Source of the DNA: Burkholderiaceae bacterium
Lineage (GTDB): Bacteria; Pseudomonadota; Gammaproteobacteria; Burkholderiales; WYBJ01
DNA: 53,246 nt
Assembly: GCA_011525945.1 (NCBI GenBank)
Contig: WYBJ01000030.1
Coordinates: 1 to 53,246 of the forward strand
Direction: 5' to 3'
The position numbers and the translations under genes are program-made. This document shows, one piece after another, positions 33,186-43,355 of the stretch (position 1 is its first letter; every line of letters begins with the position of its first letter). The notes below the pieces were generated by a model, which made no database searches, was not told where the DNA came from, and saw only the letters and a list, made by a program, of their open reading frames with translations.

Positions 33186-33602
33186 ATGGCGACGACGCAT
33201 ACGGGCACCGAAGATCTCGGCAAGCTGATTCTGCGCATCAGTCTCGGCGTGATGATCGTGTTGCACGGTATCGCGAAAGTGACGGGCGGCGTGGACTGGC
33301 TCGTAGGCATGATCGAGAAGGCCGGCGTGCCGGGGGCACTGGGCTATCTGGTCTATGTCGGTGAGCTGCTCGCCCCGCTACTGCTGATCGTAGGGGTATG
33401 GACGCGTCTGGCTGCCGTCGTGATTGCGGGCAACATGGTGGTTGCGGTGGTGCTCGTGCACATGGCGCAGATCTTCAGCCTCAACAAGCAGGGTGGCTGG
33501 GCGCTCGAGCTGCAGGGCATTTTCCTGTTCGCCGCGATCGCCATCGCGCTGCTCGGCGCAGGCCGCTTCAGCGTCGGCGGCGCGCGCGGGCGGTTCAACT
33601 GA
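33186..33602 (+). CDS. DoxX-family membrane protein
   Basis: A 138-residue protein with four transmembrane helices: LILRISLGVMIVLHGIAKVT (with the DoxX 'H/G' start), LGYLVYVGELLAPLLLIVGV, LAAVVIAGNMVVAVVLVHMA and LQGIFLFAAIAIALLGAGRF, separated by short loops such as VDWLVGMIEKAGVPG. DoxX proteins are small inner-membrane subunits linked to quinone or thiol redox systems. Whether it belongs to the upstream acyl-CoA cluster is unclear. It is spaced 157 bases from the secreted protein. AAAGGGCAAAGA just before ATG 33186 is the ribosome site. Confidence 0.85.
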   Translation: MATTHTGTEDLGKLILRISLGVMIVLHGIAKVTGGVDWLVGMIEKAGVPGALGYLVYVGELLAPLLLIVGVWTRLAAVVIAGNMVVAVVLVHMAQIFSLNKQGGWALELQGIFLFAAIAIALLGAGRFSVGGARGRFN

Positions 33603-34039
33603 GCGAGGTTCGCGGCGCGGTCGCCCGGCCGGGTTGTTCGAGCCCGGAGTTGACGACCCGGGTCGGTCCACCATTCCGGCGGACCGCGCCTGGGTTCGAG
33701 CTGGCTCGGGGGCGACAACGCCGGACGCGATCGGCACGGCAATGGCCACGCGCACATCGACATCGATCGGCCGCGCTCGAGCGCCATGGCGACGATCGCA
33801 GGCAGCGCGCCCAGTGTTCCGATTCTGACTCGGGACACTAGCTTCGCGCCGCATGCGTAGGCGTTGGCGAGCTTGCGTCCGGGCGAGCCCCGCCGAGGCG
33901 TGTAAATCGCTTGTAACGGATTGAAAAACCCTCGATATACTGCCGACCGGGCGGCGCTGCGCGCGGTATCCTTAGGCGGATTCCTGCGATCTTGCCTTAC
34001 GTATTGCCCCGAGGACATACCGACTGGCGCCCGCACACC
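33603..34039. other. Control region before the RND efflux operon, no gene
   Basis: No frame on either strand looks coding. The last 140 bases hold the two-component box and promoter described separately and a 5' leader of about 90 bases. The first 290 bases have nothing I can identify. Confidence 0.5.
33901..33941 (+). promoter_or_regulatory. Response-regulator box and promoter of the RND operon
   Basis: TGTAA at 33901-33905 and TGTAA at 33912-33916 are direct repeats 11 bp apart, the pattern bound by OmpR-type dimers. TATACT at 33936-33941 is a good -10, and the second repeat (TGTAACGG) occupies the -35 position, as in activator-dependent promoters. The same box, 19 of 23 identical, lies at 46045-46067 before the two-component operon. 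Confidence 0.6.
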
Positions 34040-35629
34040 ATGAGCGAATCTTCGCTGCCTTCGGACCCCACGACCCCAGACGGTTCTGCCGGGCCCCCCA
34101 CGCGTAAGCCCACCCGCGGCTGGCTATGGTTCGTCCTGATCGCAGCGCTCGGGCTCGCCGGTTACTACTTCTACGATCGCCAGCAGGCGCAGACGCTCGC
34201 GGCGAAAAAGGAGGCGGCAAGCAAGAAGGGCTTCGGCAAGGGAACGGGGGGGCCGACACCAGTGGTCGCGGTGCCGGCGCGCAAGGGGAGTATCAATGTC
34301 TACCTCGACGGGCTGGGCACGGTGACCCCGCTGCGAACGGTGACGGTGCGCAGCCGAGTCGAAGGACAGTTGATGCGCGTGCACTTCGAGGAGGGTGAGC
34401 GGGTCACCCAGGGGCAGCTGCTGGCCGAGATCGATCCGCGGCCGTTCCAGGTGATGTTGCAACAGGCCGAGGGCCAGTTCGCGCGCGACCAGGCGCTGCT
34501 CGCCAATGCCCGCCTCGACGTCGAGCGCTATCGCACGCTGCTCGCGCAGGATTCCATCGCCAAGCAGCAAGTGGATGCGCAGGAAGCGCTCGTGCGCCAA
34601 TACGAAGGCATCGTCCAGTCCGACCAGGGCCAGGTCGACAACGCCCGCCTGCAGCTCACCTATGCGCGCATCACCGCGCCCATCACCGGCCGCGTGGGTC
34701 TGCGCCAGGTGGACCCGGGCAACATCGTGCGTGGATCCGATGCCAATGGCATCGTGGTTATCACGCAGCTCGCGCCGATCGGTTTGCTGTTCACGGTGCC
34801 GCAGGACAGTCTGCCGGCGTTGATGAAACGCGTGCGCGCGGACGAGCGCCTGCCGGTGGAGGCCTGGGACCGCGAGCAGAAGACGCGTCTCGCGCAAGGC
34901 AGCCTCGTCGCGGTCGACAACCTCGTCGATGTGGCCACCGGCACGATCAAGCTGAAGGCTCGTTTCAGGAACGAGCACGACGAGCTTTTTCCCAACCAGT
35001 TCGTCAACGTACGCCTGAAGCTCGAAACCCTCGAGGACCAGACCGTGATTGCGCAGTCGGCCGTGCAACGCGGCGGACGGGGCTTGTTCGTCTACGTGGT
35101 GAAGGATGACATGACGGTCAGCGCGCGCCCGGTCGCGCTCGGGCCCGCGGACGGTTCGCGCGTCGCGGTGGTGAAAGGCATAGAACCGGGCGAGCAGGTG
35201 GTGGTCGATGGTATCGACCGGCTGCGAGAAGGCACGCGCGTATCGCTTGCCAAGCGCCCCGAGTTCAAGCCCTCGGTCGACGGCAGCAGTGGCCGCAAGA
35301 AAGGAAAGGGTAAAGGCAAGGGCAAGCCTGCCGCCGACGCGGCGCCGAGCGAATCGGCGCCGGCCGGCTCCGCGCCGCGCGCGGCCGAGCCTGCGGGGAC
35401 GCCCTCCGCCGCGCGCGGATCGGCGGCAAGCACAGAAGCGAGCCCGCCAGCGGCTGCAGTCGAGCGTGGCAAGAGCGAGCGCAGCCGGCCCGCGGACGCC
35501 CCGGCTGCGGAGCGATCGGCGGAGAAGTCCTCCGCCGAAACGTTCAGCGAAGACGCGTCGACGAAGAAGCGCCGGCGCAAGCCCCCCGCCCAAGGCCAGG
35601 ATGGCGCCGGCGCATCGGCCCCGCAATAG
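34040..35629 (+). CDS. mdtA: RND efflux periplasmic adaptor (MdtA-type)
   Basis: A 529-residue membrane-fusion protein. A single N-terminal membrane helix (LWFVLIAALGLAGYYFY, about 31-47) anchors it. The lipoyl and hairpin domain reads GLGTVTPLRTVTVRSRVEGQ, EGERVTQGQLLAEIDPRPFQ, then ITAPITGRVGLRQVDPGNIV and the beta-barrel LKLETLEDQTVIAQ. From about residue 405 a 120-residue tail rich in Lys, Ala, Ser and Pro (SSGRKKGKGKGKGKPAADA) has no counterpart in standard MdtA. It starts at ATG 34040 and couples to two inner-membrane pumps, which matches MdtABC logic. Confidence 0.92.
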   Translation: MSESSLPSDPTTPDGSAGPPTRKPTRGWLWFVLIAALGLAGYYFYDRQQAQTLAAKKEAASKKGFGKGTGGPTPVVAVPARKGSINVYLDGLGTVTPLRTVTVRSRVEGQLMRVHFEEGERVTQGQLLAEIDPRPFQVMLQQAEGQFARDQALLANARLDVERYRTLLAQDSIAKQQVDAQEALVRQYEGIVQSDQGQVDNARLQLTYARITAPITGRVGLRQVDPGNIVRGSDANGIVVITQLAPIGLLFTVPQDSLPALMKRVRADERLPVEAWDREQKTRLAQGSLVAVDNLVDVATGTIKLKARFRNEHDELFPNQFVNVRLKLETLEDQTVIAQSAVQRGGRGLFVYVVKDDMTVSARPVALGPADGSRVAVVKGIEPGEQVVVDGIDRLREGTRVSLAKRPEFKPSVDGSSGRKKGKGKGKGKPAADAAPSESAPAGSAPRAAEPAGTPSAARGSAASTEASPPAAAVERGKSERSRPADAPAAERSAEKSSAETFSEDASTKKRRRKPPAQGQDGAGASAPQ

Positions 35630-35632
35630 GCC

Positions 35633-38600
35633 ATGAATCCTTCGCGGCTGTTCATCATGCGCCCGGTGGCGACCACGCTGCTGATGGCCGCCATTCTGCT
35701 CTCGGGCATCGTCGCCTACCGTCAGCTTGCGACCTCGGCGCTGCCCGACGTGGACTATCCGACCATCCAGGTGTTCACGTTCTACCCCGGCGGCAGTCCG
35801 GAGGTGCTCGCGTCTACCGTCACGGCACCCCTGGAGCGTCAGTTCGGGCAGATCCCGGGCCTGAAGCAGATGTCGTCCACCAGTTCCGGCGGCGCTTCGG
35901 TCATCACCCTGCAGTTCGATCTGCAAGTGCCGCTCGACGTGGCCGAGCAGGGTGTTCAGGCTGCCATCAATGCCGCCTCGAACCTGCTGCCGAACGACCT
36001 GCCCGCACCCCCCGTCTACAGCAAGGTCAACCCGGCGGATGCGCCGATTCTCACGCTGGGACTGTCGTCGGCGACGCTGCCGCTACCCGAGATCCAGAAC
36101 CTCGCCGACACTCGTCTCGCACAGAAGATTTCGCAGGTGACCGGCGTCGGACTGGTCACGCTCGCCGGCGGTCAGCGACCCGCGGTGCGCGTGCAGGCCA
36201 ATCCCAAGGCGCTCGCCGCCAATGGGCTCAATCTGGAGGATCTGCGAGCCGCGATCGTCGCCGCCAATGTCAAGCGCGCCAAGGGCAACATCGACACCCC
36301 GAGTCGCTCCTACGTGATCGACGCCAACGATCAGTTGCGCTCGGCGCAGGAATACCGTTCGGTCGTGATCGCCTACCGCAACGGCGCACCGGTGTTCCTG
36401 TCCGATGTCGCGGACGTGACCGAGGACGCCGAGAACGTGCGCCTTGCGGCCTGGATGAACGATGTGCCGGCGGTCATCGTCAACATCCAGCGCCAGCCCG
36501 GCACCAATGTGATCGAGGTGGTCGACCGCATCAAGCGCCAGCTCCCGCAGCTCACCGCCTCGCTTCCGGCCGCGGTCGATGTCGCCGTGCTGACCGATCG
36601 CACCATCACCATCCGCGCCTCGGTGCGCGACGTGCAGATCGAGCTCGCGTTCGCGATCGCGCTGGTGGTCCTGGTCATCTTCCTCTTCCTGCGCAACGTT
36701 CGCGCCACCCTCATTCCGAGCGTGGCGGTGCCGTTGTCGCTGGTCGGAACGTTCGGTTTCATGTACCTCGCCGGGTTTTCCATCAACAACCTGACCCTGA
36801 TGGCGCTGGTGGTGGCGACGGGTTTCGTGGTCGACGATGCGATCGTCGTGATCGAGAACATCTCGCGCTACCTGGAGCGCGGGGACAGCCCGCTCGAGGC
36901 GGCGCTGAAGGGCTCGCAGCAGATCGGGTTCACCATCATCTCGCTCACCATTTCGCTGGTGGCGGTGCTGATTCCGCTGCTGTTCATGGGCGACGTGGTC
37001 GGACGGCTGTTTCGCGAGTTCGCGGTTACACTCGCGGTCGCCATCCTGATCTCGGGGTTCGTGTCGCTCACGCTCACCCCGATGATGTGCGCGCGCCTCA
37101 TCCGCCATATCCCGGAGGGCGAGCAAAGCCGCTTCTATCGCGCGAGCCAACGGGTGTTCGATCGCGTGATCCACCGCTACGGCATCATGCTCGCGTGGGT
37201 GCTCGAGCGCCAGACGCTCACGCTCGCGGTGGCGATCGGTGCGCTCGCGCTCACCACGGGTCTGTATTTCGCGGTACCTAAGGGGTTTTTTCCGCTGCAG
37301 GACACGGGCGCGATTCTGGGCATCACCGAGGCCGAGCAAAGCGTGTCGTTTCGTGCCATGGCCGAGCGCCAGGAGGCGCTCGCGCGGGTCGTGCTGGCGG
37401 ATCCGGCGGTTGCGAGCCTGTCGTCTTTCATCGGTGTGGACGGCGTCAACACCACGCTCAACAGCGGGCGCATGCTGATCAACTTGAAGCCGCTCGCCAG
37501 CCGCGACGTCCGCGCCATCGACGTGATCCGCCGCTTGCAGTCTCAGCTTGCCGAGGTAAACGGCATCACGCTCTACATGCAGCCGGTGCAGGATCTGTCG
37601 ATCGAGGATCGCATCAGCCGCAACCAGTACCAGTTCACGCTCGAGTCGCCCGACGGCGCCTTGTTGTCGGTGTGGGTGCCGAAGCTGGTCGATGCGCTGC
37701 GCCGCTCGACCGAGCTCACCGATGTCGCCTCCGACTTGCAGGATCGAGGCCTGCAGGTGTTCCTCGATATCGACCGCGACAGCGCGGGACGCCTGGGGAT
37801 CACGCCGGCGGCGATCAACAGCGCGCTCTACGATGCCTTCGGCCAGCGTCTGATCTCGACCATCTTCACGCAATCGAGCCAGTATCGGGTCGTGCTGGAA
37901 GTCCAGGACGCGTTCCGCCGCGGTCCCGACGCCGTGGATGACATCTATGTCGCCACCTCAAGCGGCAAGCAGGTGCCGATTTCGTCGGTCGCGCGCGTGA
38001 GCGTGGGCAATGCCATGCTCGCGCTCAATCACGTCGGCCAGTTTCCGGCCGCCACCATCTCGTTCAATCTCGCCCGCGGCGCTTCCCTCGGCAACGCCGT
38101 CAGGATCGTGGAGGCCGCCGAGCGCGAGATCGGTCTACCCGCCGCGATCCAGACCAACTTCCAGGGGGCGGCCGCGTCCTTCCGCAGCTCGCTCGGTGAC
38201 ACGTTGCTGCTGGTGCTGGCGGCCGTGGTGACGATGTATATCGTGCTCGGCGTACTGTACGAGAGCTTCATCCATCCGGTGACGATCCTCTCTACGCTGC
38301 CCACCGCGACCGTTGGGGCGCTTGCCGCCTTGCTGCTTGCCGGCAACGAGCTCGACATCATCGCCGTCATCGGCATCATCCTGCTGATCGGCATCGTCAA
38401 GAAGAACGCGATCATGATGATCGACTTCGCTCTGGACGCGGAAAGAAGCGAGGGCCTGGCGCCGCGCGAGGCGATCTTTCAGGCGTGTCTGCTGCGCTTC
38501 CGGCCGATTCTCATGACCACGCTCGCGGCCCTGCTTGGGGCGCTGCCGCTGATGCTCGGCACGGGCGTAGGCTCCGAGTTACGCCACCCGCTCGGACTCA

Positions 38601-38728
38601 CGATGGTGGGCGGATTGATCGTGAGCCAGGTGCTGACCCTTTTCACCACACCGGTGATCTATCTCGCGTTCGATCGCCTGGCGCAGCGCGTGCGTGCGCG
38701 CGTCGCGTCGGTGCGCTCGGCGGCTTGA
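35633..38728 (+). CDS. mdtB: RND multidrug efflux transporter, MdtB-type
   Basis: A 1031-residue HAE1-family proton antiporter with 12 predicted membrane helices. It opens [20 protein letters not shown]. The first periplasmic domain contains [20 protein letters not shown]. Helix 4 shows [20 protein letters not shown] with the paired Asp for proton relay, and helix 10 has [20 protein letters not shown] with the partner Lys. The start is four bases after the adaptor stop. It would pair with the MdtC-like gene as a mixed B2C trimer. Substrate range (bile salts, novobiocin-like compounds in E. coli) is inferred only. Confidence 0.93.
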   Translation: MNPSRLFIMRPVATTLLMAAILLSGIVAYRQLATSALPDVDYPTIQVFTFYPGGSPEVLASTVTAPLERQFGQIPGLKQMSSTSSGGASVITLQFDLQVPLDVAEQGVQAAINAASNLLPNDLPAPPVYSKVNPADAPILTLGLSSATLPLPEIQNLADTRLAQKISQVTGVGLVTLAGGQRPAVRVQANPKALAANGLNLEDLRAAIVAANVKRAKGNIDTPSRSYVIDANDQLRSAQEYRSVVIAYRNGAPVFLSDVADVTEDAENVRLAAWMNDVPAVIVNIQRQPGTNVIEVVDRIKRQLPQLTASLPAAVDVAVLTDRTITIRASVRDVQIELAFAIALVVLVIFLFLRNVRATLIPSVAVPLSLVGTFGFMYLAGFSINNLTLMALVVATGFVVDDAIVVIENISRYLERGDSPLEAALKGSQQIGFTIISLTISLVAVLIPLLFMGDVVGRLFREFAVTLAVAILISGFVSLTLTPMMCARLIRHIPEGEQSRFYRASQRVFDRVIHRYGIMLAWVLERQTLTLAVAIGALALTTGLYFAVPKGFFPLQDTGAILGITEAEQSVSFRAMAERQEALARVVLADPAVASLSSFIGVDGVNTTLNSGRMLINLKPLASRDVRAIDVIRRLQSQLAEVNGITLYMQPVQDLSIEDRISRNQYQFTLESPDGALLSVWVPKLVDALRRSTELTDVASDLQDRGLQVFLDIDRDSAGRLGITPAAINSALYDAFGQRLISTIFTQSSQYRVVLEVQDAFRRGPDAVDDIYVATSSGKQVPISSVARVSVGNAMLALNHVGQFPAATISFNLARGASLGNAVRIVEAAEREIGLPAAIQTNFQGAAASFRSSLGDTLLLVLAAVVTMYIVLGVLYESFIHPVTILSTLPTATVGALAALLLAGNELDIIAVIGIILLIGIVKKNAIMMIDFALDAERSEGLAPREAIFQACLLRFRPILMTTLAALLGALPLMLGTGVGSELRHPLGLTMVGGLIVSQVLTLFTTPVIYLAFDRLAQRVRARVASVRSAA

Positions 38729-38738
38729 GGTCGCGGCC

Positions 38739-41700
38739 ATGAACCTCCCCGCCATTTTCATCGCCCGTCCCGTCGCCACCACGCTCATCATGCTGGGGCT
38801 CGTGCTGGCAGGGGCGATCGCGTTCACGCGCCTGCCGGTCTCGCCTCTGCCGCAGGTCGAGTATCCGGTGATTATGGTGACGGCGAATCTGCCGGGCGCG
38901 AGCCCCGAAACGATGGCGGCGACGGTGGCGACTCCCCTCGAACGTCAGCTCGGTCGCATCGCCGGGGTGAACGAGATCACCTCCTCGTCATCGCTCGGCA
39001 CGACCCGGGTGGTGCTGCAATTCGATCTCAGCCGCAACATCAACGATGCGGCGATTGAAGTACAGGCGGCGATCAACGCCGCGCGCGGGCAACTGCCTTC
39101 GGGCATGCCGAACAACCCGACGTACCGCAAGGTGAACCCGGCCGATGCGCCGATCCTGGTGCTCGCGCTCACCTCCGCGACGCACTCGCGCGGACAGCTC
39201 TACGACGTGGCCTCGACCATCGTCGCGCAGAAGCTCTCGCAGGTGCGCGGCATCGGCCAGGTCACCGTCAGCGGCAGTTCGCTGCCCGCCGTGCGTGTGG
39301 CGATCAATCCGCGCGCGCTCAGTCACCAGGGTATCGGGCTGCAGGAGGTGCGCAGTGCGCTGATCGCGGCCAACTCCAACAGGCCGAAGGGGATGGTGGA
39401 GGAGGGCGAGCGGCAATGGCTCATCCATGCCAACGACCAGGCGTTCACCGCGGCCGAGTACCTGCCGCTGGTCATAGCCTATAGAAATGGCGCGCCGGTG
39501 CGCCTGAGCGACGTGGCCACCGTGACCGACTCGGTGCAGGACAAGAACAACGCCGCCATTTCGGACGGCCACCCGGCGGTGCTGCTGATTCTCTATCGCG
39601 AGCCGAACGCCAACATCCTGGAGACGGTGCAGCGGGTGGACGACCTGTTGCCGTGGCTGCGCGCCTCGATGCCCGAGGCGATGGAGCTCAGCACGGCGAT
39701 GGAGCGAACGAGCACGATCCGCGCGTCGATCCGCGAAGTGGAGCGCACGCTCATCATCGCGGTTGCTCTGGTGGTGCTGGTGGTGTTCGCCTTCCTGCGC
39801 AACTTGCGCGCGACGCTCATTCCGGCGGCTACCGTTCCAGTGTCGCTCATCGGCACCTTCGCCTTCATGTATCTCGCCGGCTACAGCATCAACAACCTGT
39901 CGCTGATGGCGCTGATCGTGGCGGCGGGTTTCGTGGTCGACGACGCCATCGTCGTGCTGGAGAACACCACACGCTACCTCGAGCGCGGCATGGCGCCGCG
40001 TGCGGCGGCGCTCATCGGCGCGCGCGAGGTCGCTTTTACCGTGCTGTCGATGAGCTTGTCGTTGATCGCCGTGTTCATCCCGATTCTGCTCATGGGCGAC
40101 GTGGTCGGGCGTTATTTGCGCGAGTTCGCGGTCACGCTTTCGGTCGCGATCCTCATCTCGCTCGTGGTGTCGCTCTCGCTCACCCCGATGATGTGCGCCC
40201 GGCTGCTGCGTCCGCAGCGCGCGCAGGGCAGGCTTGCTCGCGCGGGCGAGCGATTCTTCGCCGCGATGCTGCGGGGCTACGAGAAAAGCCTCACCCTGGC
40301 GTTGCGTCACTCCTTGCTCACCCTCATCGTGCTCGCCGCGATCATCGGCTACAACGTGCACCTGTACAGCACGATTCCGAAGGGTTTTTTCCCGCGCCAG
40401 GACACCGGGCGGCTGTTCGGCAGCCTGCGCGCCGACCAGTCGGCGCCGTTCGAGCTCACCCAGCGCAAGATGGAGTCCTTCGTCGAGATCGTGCGCGCCG
40501 ATCCGGCGGTGCAGAAAGTGACCGCGGTGGTGGGCGGCGGCTCGCGCCGCTCGGGCATGATGTTCGTGACGCTCAAACCGCTCGCCGAGCGAACCGACAC
40601 GGCGATGCAGGTGGTGGACCGGTTGCGCCGGCAGTCGTTGCGCGTTCCCGGTGCGCGACTTTTCCTCTTCCCCGTGCAGGATGTGCGCATCGGCGGCCGG
40701 CAGGCGTCCAGCACCTTTCAATACACGCTGCGCAGCGACGACCTGGATCTGTTGCGTATCTGGACGCCGCGACTGGAGCAGGCGCTCGAGGGTGCGCCCG
40801 AGCTGACGGATGTCGATTCCGACCAGGAGACCCGCGGGCTGCAGCTCATGCTGGTGATCGATCGGCCGACTGCCGCGCGCTACGGCCTCACCCCGGATCT
40901 GATCGACACCGCGCTCGGCAATGCGTTCAGCCAGGCGGTGATATCGACCATCTACCGCGAACGCAACCAGTATCGCATCGTCATGGAGGTCGAAGAGCAG
41001 TTTCAGCGCAGTCCCGAGGCGCTGGAGCGCATCTACCTGCAAGCGCCCGGCGGGGCTACCGTGCCGCTCGCCGCGGTGGCGCGCTACGAGTTCACGAACA
41101 CGCCGCTGTCGGTCAATCATCAAAGCCAGTTCGCCGCCGCCACCATCTCCTTCAACCTCGCCGAAGGCGCGTCGCTCTCGGACGCCACGGCGCGCATCGA
41201 GGACACGATCGCCCGCATCGGCATGCCGACCGCCATCTTCGGCACGTTCGAAGGCACGGCGCGCGGCTTCCAGCGCTCGCTGCAGTATCAGCCGTGGCTC
41301 ATCCTGGCCGCGATCGTCGCGGTCTACATCGTGCTCGGCATCCTGTACGAGAGCTACATCCATCCGCTCACGATCCTGTCGACGCTTCCGTCGGCCGGCG
41401 TGGGCGCGTTGCTCGGCCTCAAGCTGTTCGATACCGAGTTCGGCGTGATCGCGTTGATCGCGCTCTTCCTTCTCATCGGCATCGTGAAGAAGAACGCCAT
41501 CATGATGGTGGACTTCGCGCTCGCCGCCGAGCGAGCCGAACGCAAGCGGCCCGAGGAGGCGATCTTCGAGGCGTGCCGCCTGCGCTTTCGGCCGATCATG
41601 ATGACGACCATGGCGGCGATGCTGGGCGCGCTGCCGCTCGCGCTCGGCGCGGGCGACGGAGCGGAATTGCGCACTCCGCTCGGCATCGCGATCGTCGGCG

Positions 41701-41831
41701 GGCTCATGCTGAGCCAGTTGTTGACGCTCTACACCACACCGGTCGTGTACCTGTACCTGGATCGCTTCCGTCTGTGGTGCGCGCGCGCGCGGCGCAGACC
41801 GCGTGCACGCGAGCGCATGGAGGCGCACTGA
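38739..41831 (+). CDS. mdtC: RND multidrug efflux transporter, MdtC-type
   Basis: A 1030-residue second RND subunit beginning MNLPAIFIARPVATTLIMLG at ATG 38739, ten bases after the MdtB stop. The proton-relay pair is in [20 protein letters not shown] and the helix-10 Lys in [20 protein letters not shown]. Periplasmic segments such as SPLPQVEYPVIMVTANLPGA and [20 protein letters not shown] follow the MdtC pattern. The stop codon TGA shares its A with the ATG of the outer-membrane gene. Two different RND pumps in series is diagnostic of MdtABC-like systems. Confidence 0.93.
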   Translation: MNLPAIFIARPVATTLIMLGLVLAGAIAFTRLPVSPLPQVEYPVIMVTANLPGASPETMAATVATPLERQLGRIAGVNEITSSSSLGTTRVVLQFDLSRNINDAAIEVQAAINAARGQLPSGMPNNPTYRKVNPADAPILVLALTSATHSRGQLYDVASTIVAQKLSQVRGIGQVTVSGSSLPAVRVAINPRALSHQGIGLQEVRSALIAANSNRPKGMVEEGERQWLIHANDQAFTAAEYLPLVIAYRNGAPVRLSDVATVTDSVQDKNNAAISDGHPAVLLILYREPNANILETVQRVDDLLPWLRASMPEAMELSTAMERTSTIRASIREVERTLIIAVALVVLVVFAFLRNLRATLIPAATVPVSLIGTFAFMYLAGYSINNLSLMALIVAAGFVVDDAIVVLENTTRYLERGMAPRAAALIGAREVAFTVLSMSLSLIAVFIPILLMGDVVGRYLREFAVTLSVAILISLVVSLSLTPMMCARLLRPQRAQGRLARAGERFFAAMLRGYEKSLTLALRHSLLTLIVLAAIIGYNVHLYSTIPKGFFPRQDTGRLFGSLRADQSAPFELTQRKMESFVEIVRADPAVQKVTAVVGGGSRRSGMMFVTLKPLAERTDTAMQVVDRLRRQSLRVPGARLFLFPVQDVRIGGRQASSTFQYTLRSDDLDLLRIWTPRLEQALEGAPELTDVDSDQETRGLQLMLVIDRPTAARYGLTPDLIDTALGNAFSQAVISTIYRERNQYRIVMEVEEQFQRSPEALERIYLQAPGGATVPLAAVARYEFTNTPLSVNHQSQFAAATISFNLAEGASLSDATARIEDTIARIGMPTAIFGTFEGTARGFQRSLQYQPWLILAAIVAVYIVLGILYESYIHPLTILSTLPSAGVGALLGLKLFDTEFGVIALIALFLLIGIVKKNAIMMVDFALAAERAERKRPEEAIFEACRLRFRPIMMTTMAAMLGALPLALGAGDGAELRTPLGIAIVGGLMLSQLLTLYTTPVVYLYLDRFRLWCARARRRPRARERMEAH

Positions 41832-43291
41832 TGCGGCCCGGCGCAAGCGCTGGGTTGCGCGCGTTCGCGGCGTTACGTCCGCTTGCGCTGGCCGCGGGCG
41901 CGGCCTCGCTCGCGGCCTGCACCGTGGTGGGTCCGAGCTACCAGCGCCCCGCCGTGGTAACGCCTGCCGAATACCGCGAAGCAGGCGCATTGTGGAAGAC
42001 TGCTCAGCCGAGCGACGTGCTGAAGCGCGCGAGCTGGTGGGAGCTCTACCAAGACCCGCAGTTGAACGCTCTGGCCGTGCGCGTGGAAAGCGCCAACCAG
42101 GACGTGCGCCAGGCCGAAGCGCGCGTGCGCCAGGCGCAGGCCGCCTTGCGCGAGGCGCGGGCACAGCGTTATCCGTTCGTCGGCGCGGGCGCCACGGCGA
42201 ATCGAAGTCGCGTCGTGAACAACGGCCCGGGCACCAGCACGAGCTTCCAGGCTTCGCTCGATGCTTCCTGGGAGCCGGATCTGTGGGGGCGCGTGCGGCG
42301 TACGATCGAGGCCGGCGAGGCGCAGCTCGAGGCGCAGTCCGCCGACCTGGAGTCGATCCGACTGGCGGCGATCGCCACGCTGGTGCAGAACTATCTCGCG
42401 TTGCGCGTGATCGACGTGCAGGCGCGGCTGTACGACGATACGGTAAGCGCGTTCGAGCGTTTCTTGAAGCTTACCGACAATCGCTACAAAGCCGGGGTCG
42501 CCTCCAAGGTCGACGTGATCCAGGCCGAAACGCAACTGCGCGGCGCCCAGGCGCAGCGCGTCGATCTGGGCGTTCAGCGCGCGCAGCTCGAGCATGCAAT
42601 CGCAGTGCTCATGGGAGAACCGCCTGCCGCCGTGTCGCTAGCGCCTGCCACGATGGTCGCGGTGCTACCGTTCATTCCAACGGGCATCCCGTCGGAGTTG
42701 CTGCAGCGCCGGCCCGACATCGCGCGCGCCGAGCGTAACGTCGCTGCCGCCAACGCGCGTATCGGCGTGGCGCAGGCGGCGCTCTACCCTTCGCTCGACC
42801 TGTCGGCGGCGGCCGGATTGCGCAGCGGCACGCTGGCGAACTTGCTGAGCGCGCCGAACGTGTATTGGGCGCTCGGCGTGGCCGCCAGCCAGGTCCTGTT
42901 CGACGCCGGCGAGCGGCAGGCGGTTACGGACGAGGCGCGCGCCGTGCACGCGGGCGAGGCGGCCTTCTATCGCAAGACCGTGCTGACGGCGTTCCAGGAA
43001 GTCGAGGACCAGTTGGCCGCGTTGCGCATTCTGGAGGAAACGGCGAAGCTGCAAGCCGACGCCGTTTCGGCCGCGCGCGAGTCGGTGCGATTGGTGGAGA
43101 ACCAGTACAAGGCAGGCACTGCGAACGCGCTGGCGGTCATCACGGTGCAGGCGATCGCGCTCAACAATGAGCGCGCCGCGGTGCAGATCCTCGGCCGGCG
43201 CCTCGACGCCAGCGTGCAGCTCGTGCGCGCGCTCGGCGGCGGATGGGAGGCGCCGCCAGTCGCCGCGCAGGTGGGAGCGCAGTCGCGATAA
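41831..43291 (+). CDS. Outer-membrane efflux lipoprotein (NodT/OprM family)
   Basis: A 486-residue TolC-like protein. The lipobox LAAC with the acylated Cys follows the hydrophobic LALAAGAASLAACTVVGPSY. Then come YQRPAVVTPAEYREAGALWK, WWELYQDPQLNAL, two coiled-coil repeats typified by NQDVRQAEARVRQAQAALRE and GVASKVDVIQAETQLRGAQA, and PSELLQRRPDIARAERNVAA, a strong NodT signature. The C-terminal repeat reads ESVRLVENQYKAGTANALAV. It closes the efflux channel at the outer membrane for the MdtABC-type pump upstream, to which it is fused by a one-base overlap. Confidence 0.94.
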   Translation: MRPGASAGLRAFAALRPLALAAGAASLAACTVVGPSYQRPAVVTPAEYREAGALWKTAQPSDVLKRASWWELYQDPQLNALAVRVESANQDVRQAEARVRQAQAALREARAQRYPFVGAGATANRSRVVNNGPGTSTSFQASLDASWEPDLWGRVRRTIEAGEAQLEAQSADLESIRLAAIATLVQNYLALRVIDVQARLYDDTVSAFERFLKLTDNRYKAGVASKVDVIQAETQLRGAQAQRVDLGVQRAQLEHAIAVLMGEPPAAVSLAPATMVAVLPFIPTGIPSELLQRRPDIARAERNVAAANARIGVAQAALYPSLDLSAAAGLRSGTLANLLSAPNVYWALGVAASQVLFDAGERQAVTDEARAVHAGEAAFYRKTVLTAFQEVEDQLAALRILEETAKLQADAVSAARESVRLVENQYKAGTANALAVITVQAIALNNERAAVQILGRRLDASVQLVRALGGGWEAPPVAAQVGAQSR

Positions 43292-43355
43292 GCGAGCGCC
43301 GGGTCGGCTACGTGCGACGCGGGTTTTGCTGGCGAGCCAATAAGTCCGACTACGA

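Noticed and set aside
33353-34036. Long minus-strand open frame before the RND operon
   Set aside because: Composition is Arg/Pro/Ser-rich without domain similarity, it overlaps the DoxX gene and the efflux promoter, and no ribosome site is present.
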